Part shown: positions 33,700 to 41,672 of the stretch, in pieces | Numbering within the stretch: the first letter of the stretch is position 1 | Layout: every line of letters starts with the position of its first letter | Source: Cyclobacteriaceae bacterium | GTDB lineage: Bacteria > Bacteroidota > Bacteroidia > Cytophagales > Cyclobacteriaceae | Direction: 5' to 3' | Assembly: GCA_016787725.1 (NCBI GenBank) | Contig: JAEUTZ010000010.1 | Span: 1-64,000, forward strand | Length of the DNA stretch: 64,000 bases | Made by a program: the position numbers and the translations under genes | Notes under the pieces: model-generated | Seen by the model: the letters and a program-made list of their open reading frames with translations, nothing else | Database searches by the model: none | Told to the model about the DNA's origin: nothing

Positions 33700-35400
33700 G
33701 TGACTGAAGGTCAATCGAATATTGAATCCCTGATCAATCATGGCCGCTATTTTGAAGCCCGATCAAAAGCGGAGGAAGGTCTTCGGAATTCTGACGAGCT
33801 ACGCTTGAAGCAACTTTTTGCGTTGGCTACTTCCAAGTCTGGAAATCCCAAGGTAGCGCTTGATTACTTGTCCGGTTTATACGCCTCCAATCCGGATGAC
33901 CCCGAGACCGCGGGTATCCTGGGTGGGATCTACAAGGAGTTGTTTAAAAAGCATCAGGATTCCAGGTATGCAATCCTTTCGAGAGATACCTATCTAAAGA
34001 ACTTTACGGCCACTAAAAATTACTATACCGGAATCAATGCCGCCACCATGTCGGCCATTGCAGGCAAAGCGGTACAAGGCCGTGAAATTGCGGCAACAGT
34101 TATTTCCTTGATAGAGAGTCAGGCCAACTCGTTATGGGAGATGGCTACCCTCGGTGAAGCTTACTTGTTGACAAAGAACCGCGATCGCTCAGTAGAGTAT
34201 TACATTAAAGCCCGCCAATTGGCAGGAACCGATTGGGGCAAGGTCTTGAGTATCCATAATCAATTGTGGTTACTCAATCATTATATGCCGGTGCCTAAGG
34301 AGGTTCAGCGCATCTTTTCACCTCCGGTGGTGGTAGCCTTTGCCGGTCATATGATTGACGCCCCAGGCCGGCCAACACCACGCTTTCCGACTGCTATTGA
34401 AAGCCGGGTTAAGGATGCTATTCGTGGAGCGATACGGACGCTGAATGCAAGCATCGGATATTGTTCGCTGGCCAGCGGGGGTGATATCTTGTTTGCCGAG
34501 GCCATGACCGAAGAGGGGGGCGAGGTACACGTGCTGATGCCCTTTTCAAAAGCTGATTTTATCGACACCAGTCTTTCGTTTGCAGGGCAATCGTGGATAG
34601 ACCGTTTCGAGGCTTTGCAAACAAAATATCCCAACACCTTTATTTCGTATGATCGCTATGGAGGTAATGATGACCTGTTTTCATTGCTTGGGAAAGTCAT
34701 CTTTGGTTCTGCGATATTAAGAAGTCAAACCTACCATCAGGAGCCTTTTCTCTTAACCGTTTTGTCGGAATACGACTTGAAGCGGAGGGAAGGAGGAACG
34801 CGTGATACGCTGCAACTCTGGCCCTTTCCGCAGCGTCATACGAACATCAACCCGGACATCATGCTCACGCCAGGTCAGCCCGGCAATGCCGAATTGCCTA
34901 CACTAGGTTATGAACGAACGCTCATTCCAAACCGACCTGTATTGTATACCGCTTGCCTTGAGTTGAGTGCTGTGTTGCCGATGGATCGTGAGCGTATTGA
35001 GAAGTTGATCAAATCAATGGCGGGTGAGGAACAGCTTTCCTTAAAGATTTTTGAATCACGTGCCGAATCAATCGTTTTTGGCCTGGAGACGGAGATCGGA
35101 TTGATGGATATTGTTCGTGCCGTCTGGAATAGTACCTCCACCTTTAAACCCGAGAAGCCCCTTCGAATTGGATTGCATGCAGCTCCGATTTATGTCAACG
35201 CAACGGACGATGATCATAATCTGGCTGCCCTGTATTCGATCAGTGAGTTCACTCCCAAAGGAAGTATTTGTGCAAGCATTGGCTTTGCGGCCGTGCTGGC
35301 ATTATATCCAAAGAAATTTCAATTGGATTACGTTGGGATCATCCAACTTAAGGACCATCCAGACAGTACTGATTTATACCAGATCACTTTTAAACAATAA
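33700..35400 (+). CDS. TRAFs-binding (TPR-S) / SLOG-like / degenerate nucleotide-cyclase protein
   Basis: 566 residues from GTG 33700 (an in-frame TAA lies 24 bases upstream and no ATG is near). Residues about 1-200 are TPR-like helices ending in a segment (YYTGINAATMSAIAGKAV, LWEMATLGEAYLL) that I recognise as the TRAFs-binding/TPR-S domain, known from ASK kinases and bacterial conflict systems. Residues about 210-365 look like a SLOG/Rossmann nucleotide-binding domain (VVVAFAGHMID, YCSLASGGDILFAEAM, VHVLMPFSKADF). Residues about 405-566 are a class III cyclase homology domain without the two metal Asp residues (YTACLELSAVLP, LRIGLHAAPIYVNA, IIQLKDHPDSTDLYQI), so probably a sensor. No signal peptide; cytosolic. 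It converges on the phosphoesterase gene (4-base gap). Confidence 0.8.
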   Translation: MTEGQSNIESLINHGRYFEARSKAEEGLRNSDELRLKQLFALATSKSGNPKVALDYLSGLYASNPDDPETAGILGGIYKELFKKHQDSRYAILSRDTYLKNFTATKNYYTGINAATMSAIAGKAVQGREIAATVISLIESQANSLWEMATLGEAYLLTKNRDRSVEYYIKARQLAGTDWGKVLSIHNQLWLLNHYMPVPKEVQRIFSPPVVVAFAGHMIDAPGRPTPRFPTAIESRVKDAIRGAIRTLNASIGYCSLASGGDILFAEAMTEEGGEVHVLMPFSKADFIDTSLSFAGQSWIDRFEALQTKYPNTFISYDRYGGNDDLFSLLGKVIFGSAILRSQTYHQEPFLLTVLSEYDLKRREGGTRDTLQLWPFPQRHTNINPDIMLTPGQPGNAELPTLGYERTLIPNRPVLYTACLELSAVLPMDRERIEKLIKSMAGEEQLSLKIFESRAESIVFGLETEIGLMDIVRAVWNSTSTFKPEKPLRIGLHAAPIYVNATDDDHNLAALYSISEFTPKGSICASIGFAAVLALYPKKFQLDYVGIIQLKDHPDSTDLYQITFKQ

Positions 35401-35404
35401 GACC

Positions 35405-36829
35405 TTACTTGGTGATGGTAATGTTATCTAAAACATTTCCCTTACCATCCATTTGCTTCAACACCAATTTTTTGCCCGCTGTTTCTATTAAGGTAAATGA
35501 GTGAATGTCTGAAATCAATTTAGTAGTAAAAGGTACCCAGTTTTCCGCTGTACCCTGCACCCATAGTTCAGGTTTTCCACTTAAAGTCGGATCGTATAAA
35601 CCTGCCCCACCCGCGCCTGTAACGATGTAAATGATTCCTTTGGGTATGGTGTTGGTCATGCCATCGTATGATTCGTCTAAAGTAAACTTACCATCTACGC
35701 GACCTTCCTCGGAGATCATATAGCGGGCGCCACTTTCATCCCGTTTGGGTTGGAATGTTAACGGGCGAGTGCGCTGATAATTGTGAACGTGCCCCGTCAA
35801 CACCATATCGACTTCCAGTTCCTCCAGCACGGGCGCAAGTAGTCGCATGATTTGATCGTTGTAATGTGCTTTGCTGGAATTAAATCCCGGTTGATGGTAC
35901 GTAACAATTTTCCAATCGGCTTTGCTGTTTTGCAAATCCTGCGCGAGCCATTGTACCAAAACCGGATCCAATGGATTTGCATAGCTGTTGGCGTCCAGGC
36001 AGGCGATGTGTACATTTCCATGGTCGAATGAATAGTTTGACATTTTGGGATAACGGGGTTTGGTATTGGAAACAAAATTCTTGATGAGCGTTTCATCACC
36101 CGATGGTTTTACGACAAATTCACTGGATGGACCATTTAGCGGCTGATCGCTGTAATAGAAATAGGCAAGTCCATCGGGATATTTCTCGAACTTGGCTCCA
36201 TAAATATCATGGTTCCCCAAGATCATGTAAAAAGGGATCGACTTCATTAACGGTGCCCCCTTTTGCGGACTAATTTCATCGGAAGTATACGCTGGAAAAA
36301 AGTTTTTGCGGTATTCATTTTCCAAACCATAAGAATAGACATTGTCGCCCGTAATGAGTACAAACTGTGGCTTTTGTTGATAGACCTGGTAAGCAATTTC
36401 AGCCTGTTGGAGGGAACCGGTACCACAATCGCCAAACACCACAAATCTGGTTTCATTCTTTTTTGTTCGTGTGGTAAAGGTTCCGTTCGCAAGCGGGGCT
36501 CCATTTAGCAATACCCGGTAGGTGTATTCTGCATCAAATTTTAGACCCGTCAAACTGGCACGATACAGCAATGTGGTTTTATTTTTCAATTTCAATGCAT
36601 TCTGCGTGATCTTTCCACTGGCCAATTTGGACCCCGGTGTTTTGAGTGCAAATTCAACCTGATATTTTCCGGGAATACTATCCGTTTGCCAAAGCAACAC
36701 TTTTGATTCCCTGGCAAGCGTGGGGGCATTGCCAGGCTGCAGGTAAGGTGGCACTAACAACGTCTGACCAAGACTTGTTTGAATTGTTAAACAAAACAAG
36801 ACTAATTTTAGAGACAAAAGATGCTTCAT
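35405..36829 (-). CDS. Secreted metallophosphoesterase (purple acid phosphatase-like)
   Basis: 474 residues with a signal peptide (about 1-21). Residues about 25-125 form a fibronectin/purple-acid-phosphatase N-domain (TTLLYRASLTGLKFDAEYTYRVLL in two parts). The catalytic core has every metallophosphoesterase motif: GDCGTG, GDNVYSYG, GNHDIYG, TYHQPGF and GHVHNYQRT. It should hydrolyse phosphate esters in the periplasm or outside the cell. It is divergent from the TIR-HD gene with only 73 bases between starts, and converges on the SLOG-like gene. A role in the signalling island would need a cytosolic location, which the signal peptide argues against. Confidence 0.92.
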   Translation of the reverse strand: MKHLLSLKLVLFCLTIQTSLGQTLLVPPYLQPGNAPTLARESKVLLWQTDSIPGKYQVEFALKTPGSKLASGKITQNALKLKNKTTLLYRASLTGLKFDAEYTYRVLLNGAPLANGTFTTRTKKNETRFVVFGDCGTGSLQQAEIAYQVYQQKPQFVLITGDNVYSYGLENEYRKNFFPAYTSDEISPQKGAPLMKSIPFYMILGNHDIYGAKFEKYPDGLAYFYYSDQPLNGPSSEFVVKPSGDETLIKNFVSNTKPRYPKMSNYSFDHGNVHIACLDANSYANPLDPVLVQWLAQDLQNSKADWKIVTYHQPGFNSSKAHYNDQIMRLLAPVLEELEVDMVLTGHVHNYQRTRPLTFQPKRDESGARYMISEEGRVDGKFTLDESYDGMTNTIPKGIIYIVTGAGGAGLYDPTLSGKPELWVQGTAENWVPFTTKLISDIHSFTLIETAGKKLVLKQMDGKGNVLDNITITK

Positions 36830-36902
36830 TCCTTCATGAATTTATTCCAAAACCGGCCCGACTTCGTTGCCAGGAGCAACACAAATTACTACATTTGAAA
36901 AT

Positions 36903-39572
36903 ATGCCTTCTGTTGTTCCTGGATACGAATATGATATTTTTATTTCATACCGACATAAAGATAACCGGGGCACTGCAGGAGGCGTCAATAGCTCCGGGTT
37001 TCAGGCGGCCAATGGGTGGGTAACGGAGTTTGTAAGTGATCTCAGCAAGGAGTTGGAGAGCACTTTCAAAGAAGATATCTCTATTTACTTTGATTCCAAT
37101 CCGGACGATGGACTGCTGGAGACACATCATGTTGATAAAAGCCTGGAGGGAAAACTGAAGTCGGTCATCTTCATTCCTATTCTCTCCCAAATCTATTGTG
37201 ATCCACGATGTTATGCCTGGCAAAATGAATTCTGCGCATTCAACCGACTTGCCCAAACAGAACCGATAGGCAGGGACATTAAGCTCCGTAATGGAAATGT
37301 TGCCAGCCGGATTCTGCCAGTGATCATCCACCAACTCGATCACGATGATTTGAATCTGCTTGAGACTGAACTGAATTCCAAACTTCGCTCGATTGAATTT
37401 ATTTTCCGGTCTCCAGGCGTTAATAGACCGCTTCGCCCGGATGATTTACGGCAAGATAATGCAAGCAATCTGTTTTACCGGGATCAGATCAATAAGGTGG
37501 CAAATGCGATTAAGGAAATTATCCAGGCAATTAAAAATCCAGGCAGGTCTACGGACATGTATGATGCGATCGAGGCGGTAGACACGGATGCCCAGGCAGA
37601 AGCTAAAGTACAAACCGATAAGACGGTGCTGGCCAATTCGCTGGCGGTGCTCCCTTTCGTAAGCCTATCACACGATCCCAATCAGGAATACTTTGCAGAT
37701 GGCATCACCGAGAATATATTGATCCAGTTGGCTGGGAGTTCGAAACTCCGGGTGATCTCGCGCACTTCAGTGATGCGCTACAAAAAGACTACAAAATCAG
37801 CCCCCGAAATTGCGGCCGAACTCGCAGTCAAGTACATCCTGGAGGGGAGCGCACAGGCCCATGGCAACAAAGTGAGAATCAACGTTCAATTGATTGATGC
37901 TGTCAACGACCGCCCGATTTGGTCGAAAGTTTTCGTAGAGAGCATGGATGACATCTTTGAAATTCAAAACAGTGTTGCCGAAATAGTGGCCAAGGAGTTA
38001 CACACCTCCATCCAGGGTGGTTCTCTTGAACGGAAGAAGGAGCCGACAAAGAACCTGGAGGCCTACGATCTTTTCCTGAAGGGAAGACATGCTTTTAATC
38101 AATGGAGTGTGGATGGATATCGCACCGCTTCCGAATTCTTTAAACAAGCCATTGCCAAGGATCCCGAATTTCAGGAAGCTTATTCCTATTTGGCGAGTTC
38201 GTATTCGGCTCGCATGTCCTGGAATGGAGACCTTTCACCCGAAGAGGCCAAAATTCATATCGAAAAGTATTTGCAGGAAGCCTGGCAACGAGGTCCTACC
38301 GATAACGACTATTTGACAAAAGCCTTTGTTGAATTTTTCATCAATAAGAATTTTACTGCCTCCGAACAATATTTGGTACAGGCATTGGAACGGGGACCCA
38401 ACAATGCAAATGTGATGTACACGTATAGTTATCTCCTGAATGCACAAGGCCGGCATGATGAGGCATTGCTCATGGTAAGCAAGGCAAAGGCGATTGATCC
38501 ATTAACCGTGGCGTATTTCAATTATCAAATCATCAGTTTGTATTTGTTAAGCAGGCGGGAGGAAGCGCTACAGACTGTACAGGAAGCACTTCAATTGTAT
38601 CCTACGGTGCTTCGGTTATATGATTTTCTGGGCAGAATTTATGTTACCCTGGAGCGTTACCAGGATGCGGAAGAAGCGTTGGTATCGGGGTTGCGGATTT
38701 CCAAAATCAGACCACCCTCCATGTTGGCTTATTTGTTCCGGGCATATCTTGGCTTGAAGCAAGAGAACAAAGCCAAGGAGCTTCTTCATGAATTACTGAC
38801 CCGAAGTGAAGCCCGGGAAAAGGGGGTAAATATTTACCTGGTACATGCCTTTCATTCGATGAATGATAGTGCGTCTGCAAAACGATTCCTGTTAAAAGCA
38901 CATCAAACCAATGATATTGATCTTATCTGGTGGTCGGTGGATCCACTTTTATCGGAGTTGCGAAAGACAATTGACAATCAACGGAATCGAATCCCGGATT
39001 ATTCAGGTGCCGAAAGACACATCACCGAGTTGGTAGAAAACACGATGCCCAACCTTTCTTATCACAATAAGCAGCATGTGTATGATGTCCTGGCGGCAGC
39101 GGTACACATCGCGGAGCAGGAAAAGATTGACGGAAAAGATCTGCAACTTCTTCGGTTGGCTGCCTTATTTCATGATATTGGCTTTATTCATTCTGCAAAG
39201 AATCATGAGCAACGCGGGGCGGACATGGCCCGGGAAATCTTGCCCGGCTATGGATTACCGGAAGAAGACATTGATACCATCAGCAAAATGATTTTAGCTA
39301 CCCGGATACCCCAATCGCCCGCTACGCAACTGGAAAGGATTCTTTGTGATGCCGATTTGGATTATCTGGGCAGAGAAGACTTTTATGAAATTGGAAGCCG
39401 GTTGTTGGATGAATTGAAATCACAGGGTGTGGTTGAAACCGAGCGTGAGTGGAATCTTGTTCAAAAAACATTTCTGGAATCGCACCGATTTCATACTGCC
39501 TACAGCCGGGAACATCGTGAAAAGAAGAAGCAAGATCATGTGCAGGAGATCATTGCTAAATTTAAGCGCTAA
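36903..39572 (+). CDS. TIR - TolB - TPR - HD multidomain signalling protein
   Basis: 889 residues from ATG 36903 (MPSVVPGYEYDIFISYRH); a TTG 12 codons earlier is possible but the second TIR gene also starts MPS. Residues about 9-215: TIR domain with the box-1 YDIFISYRH and a candidate catalytic Glu in CYAWQNEFCAF. About 245-370: TolB-N/FlgO-like domain (LAVLPFVSLS, YFADGITENILI, YILEGSAQ), the same as the one fused to class III cyclases in alphaproteobacteria. About 390-700: TPRs. About 725-889: HD domain with His in YHNKQH, LFHDIGF and CDADLDYLG; this HD type occurs fused to PycTM effectors. No membrane segment. TIR domains can cleave NAD or make signalling nucleotides; HD domains hydrolyse phosphodiesters. 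Both activities in one chain is striking. Confidence 0.9.
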   Translation: MPSVVPGYEYDIFISYRHKDNRGTAGGVNSSGFQAANGWVTEFVSDLSKELESTFKEDISIYFDSNPDDGLLETHHVDKSLEGKLKSVIFIPILSQIYCDPRCYAWQNEFCAFNRLAQTEPIGRDIKLRNGNVASRILPVIIHQLDHDDLNLLETELNSKLRSIEFIFRSPGVNRPLRPDDLRQDNASNLFYRDQINKVANAIKEIIQAIKNPGRSTDMYDAIEAVDTDAQAEAKVQTDKTVLANSLAVLPFVSLSHDPNQEYFADGITENILIQLAGSSKLRVISRTSVMRYKKTTKSAPEIAAELAVKYILEGSAQAHGNKVRINVQLIDAVNDRPIWSKVFVESMDDIFEIQNSVAEIVAKELHTSIQGGSLERKKEPTKNLEAYDLFLKGRHAFNQWSVDGYRTASEFFKQAIAKDPEFQEAYSYLASSYSARMSWNGDLSPEEAKIHIEKYLQEAWQRGPTDNDYLTKAFVEFFINKNFTASEQYLVQALERGPNNANVMYTYSYLLNAQGRHDEALLMVSKAKAIDPLTVAYFNYQIISLYLLSRREEALQTVQEALQLYPTVLRLYDFLGRIYVTLERYQDAEEALVSGLRISKIRPPSMLAYLFRAYLGLKQENKAKELLHELLTRSEAREKGVNIYLVHAFHSMNDSASAKRFLLKAHQTNDIDLIWWSVDPLLSELRKTIDNQRNRIPDYSGAERHITELVENTMPNLSYHNKQHVYDVLAAAVHIAEQEKIDGKDLQLLRLAALFHDIGFIHSAKNHEQRGADMAREILPGYGLPEEDIDTISKMILATRIPQSPATQLERILCDADLDYLGREDFYEIGSRLLDELKSQGVVETEREWNLVQKTFLESHRFHTAYSREHREKKKQDHVQEIIAKFKR

Positions 39573-39601
39573 TCAACCCTTTGGAACTACAAACATTTGA
39601 A

Positions 39602-41560
39602 TTAAGCCGTTTGTAAAACCGGTTTATGAATTTCACTTTCCACAAAATACATATCCACTTCACCAATGTTCTTGGCTGAAATCTTACCCCGGTAGATGCA
39701 TTGATAATATTCGCTGATAAGGTGATAAGTGGTAGCGGAGATGTTGACTTTGCCGGGCTCTCCATTCGATTCCATGCGACTTGCTATATTGACGGTATCC
39801 CCCCAGATGTCATAGGCGTATTTCTTTTTACCCACCACACCCGCCACCACAGGACCGGTATGAATTCCAATCCGCAATTCCCAACCCGGTAATCCTGAAT
39901 TGGTTTTTTCGCGCTGTCGCTTTTCCATATACGCTTGCATAGCCAGGGCAGCTTTCACGGCATCCAGGGGATGAGAGTCGTTGGTGGTAGGAATGCCCCC
40001 CGCACACATGTAGGCATCGCCAATGGTTTTAATTTTCTCGAGGTTGTACTTGCTCATGATTTCATCAAATGCCATGAAGTACTCATTCAGCTCGGCTACT
40101 AATTGAATGGGTGTTAGCTTCCCTGCGATTGATGAAAATCCCTTAAAGTCGGTAAAGAGAACAGTTACATTGTCGTAAAACCGGGTCTTCGCATATCCAT
40201 TTGATTCCAGCTCACGGGCCGTTTCTTCGGGTAAAATGTTCAGCAACAACTCCTGGGATCGATCGCGTTCGTTCTTGATTATTTTATTTGTTTTCCGAAC
40301 ATACTGGTAGCGATTATAGAATCCGGCAACTACCAGGATCAATAGAAATCCGGTTATCACAGCTGCATAGTTCAAAATTTTCTGCCGTTGTATGGTGGCA
40401 TCCTTCAATGCCTGATCCGCTGTTAACAAACTGATTTCGGCTTCTTTTTTGCCCAAATCGGAATTGAATTGTGATTGCTGAATTTTCTTATCGTTGTCAA
40501 CATTGTAAAGGGTATCCTTAATGCTACTATATAATGTATCATAGGCATAAGCTTTCTTAAAATTGCCGATTTTGGCATAGGCCCGGGCTAATCCATCATA
40601 GGCATCTTTAAGCGGAACCCGGGCACCAATTTCCGAAGCGAGATCTTCTGCCTGCTGATAGAAGGGTATGGCAATCGAATAGTTCTTCATTTTCTTATGC
40701 GTGGTAGCAATGCCAATCAGGCTTTGGGCCATTTCTAATTTGGCATCTTGAGCTTTTGCAATTTCCAACGCTTTATTTTGGTAGGCCAATGCTTGCTTAA
40801 AATCACCCTGATCTGCATAAATTTCACCAAGCAGGTTAAGTGGAAAGCATGCGTCCACTGTACCCCGATAGATTTCCAATGATTCATCGAGATACAAAAT
40901 GGCGGAATCATACCGTTGCTTCTTTTTATAGATCTCCCCGATGTTCATGGCAACGATACCTTCACCGTCTTCATAGTTAATACTGCGGAAAATGGGCCGT
41001 GCCATTGAGTAATACTCGAGGGCTTTGTTCTGCGTGTCAGGGTTGTTCGCGTAAATGTTTCCGATGCCGTTCATGGCCGTTCCGATGCGCAACGAGTCTT
41101 TCAATTCTTCGGAAATTTTAAGCGAGCGCAGGAAAAAGTCGATCGCTACGGCATCTTTTCCACCGCCATTAAAGTAGGCAGACCCCAGACTACTTAATAT
41201 ATTGGCAACGCCTACCTGATAGCCAATGGAATCGAAGAGTGTAAGTGATCGCTCAAACTGGCTAATGGCCTCCGGGTAATCGGCTTTGTAAAAATATCCA
41301 AAGCCAATGGCTTTGTAGGAGTAGGCTTCTCCTTTTATGAAAGCCAGTTGATGGGCGAGTTGTTGACTTTGTTGAGCATACCGGATCGCCTGATCCGGGT
41401 CTTTAGCCAGGTACTCCGAACTAAGTTTTATGAGTTTATTAACTTTCAGGCTATCATCTGGTTGGCCGGCAATCTCCAGTCGGAGTTGTTCAATTTCCGC
41501 ACTTTGTGAGTAGCTGGACCAGGACAACAGGAGAAAGAAAAGAATGAAAACGCGATCCAC
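39602..41560 (-). CDS. Class III adenylate cyclase with TPR sensor and one membrane helix
   Basis: 652 residues from GTG 41560. A signal peptide or N-terminal anchor (about 1-18) precedes TPR repeats (about 30-350), a helix, one membrane span (about 392-412, ILNYAAVITGFLLILVVAGFY) and a cytosolic class III cyclase domain (about 460-640). Catalytic residues look complete: metal Asp in LFTDFKGFS and KTIGDAYM, the Lys/Asp adenine-selecting pair in IKTIGD and YDIWGD, and the transition-state Asn/Arg in NIASRM. I therefore predict cAMP. The TPR part would lie outside the inner membrane, so it may sense envelope ligands. Transcribed leftward, tail-to-tail with the TIR-HD gene (29-base gap). Confidence 0.92.
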   Translation of the reverse strand: MDRVFILFFLLLSWSSYSQSAEIEQLRLEIAGQPDDSLKVNKLIKLSSEYLAKDPDQAIRYAQQSQQLAHQLAFIKGEAYSYKAIGFGYFYKADYPEAISQFERSLTLFDSIGYQVGVANILSSLGSAYFNGGGKDAVAIDFFLRSLKISEELKDSLRIGTAMNGIGNIYANNPDTQNKALEYYSMARPIFRSINYEDGEGIVAMNIGEIYKKKQRYDSAILYLDESLEIYRGTVDACFPLNLLGEIYADQGDFKQALAYQNKALEIAKAQDAKLEMAQSLIGIATTHKKMKNYSIAIPFYQQAEDLASEIGARVPLKDAYDGLARAYAKIGNFKKAYAYDTLYSSIKDTLYNVDNDKKIQQSQFNSDLGKKEAEISLLTADQALKDATIQRQKILNYAAVITGFLLILVVAGFYNRYQYVRKTNKIIKNERDRSQELLLNILPEETARELESNGYAKTRFYDNVTVLFTDFKGFSSIAGKLTPIQLVAELNEYFMAFDEIMSKYNLEKIKTIGDAYMCAGGIPTTNDSHPLDAVKAALAMQAYMEKRQREKTNSGLPGWELRIGIHTGPVVAGVVGKKKYAYDIWGDTVNIASRMESNGEPGKVNISATTYHLISEYYQCIYRGKISAKNIGEVDMYFVESEIHKPVLQTA

Positions 41561-41626
41561 TTGAAAGTCAATAACACGACAAGGTACAAATCATTTCAGG
41601 AATTCTGAACAGGGATTGATGGAAAC

Positions 41627-41653
41627 AAAAAGCGGGAATAACTTCCCGCTTTT
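41627..41653 (-). terminator. Intrinsic terminator after the giant subtilase gene
   Basis: AAAAGCGGGAA and TTCCCGCTTTT form an 11-base-pair stem with a 4-base loop. On the minus strand the second arm is followed by further T residues. It lies 20 bases past the stop at 41673 and separates that gene from the cyclase. Confidence 0.88.
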
Positions 41654-41672
41654 CTGCTTTAAGGATACAAAA

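Noticed and set aside
35405-36829. Metallophosphoesterase as the cyclic nucleotide phosphodiesterase of the signalling island
   Set aside because: It has a signal peptide and a purple-acid-phosphatase N-domain, so it should act outside the cytosol.
36867-36902. N-terminal extension of the TIR-HD protein from TTG 36867
   Set aside because: The paralogue at 50885 begins MPS at the matching position, and the 12 extra residues are not TIR-like.
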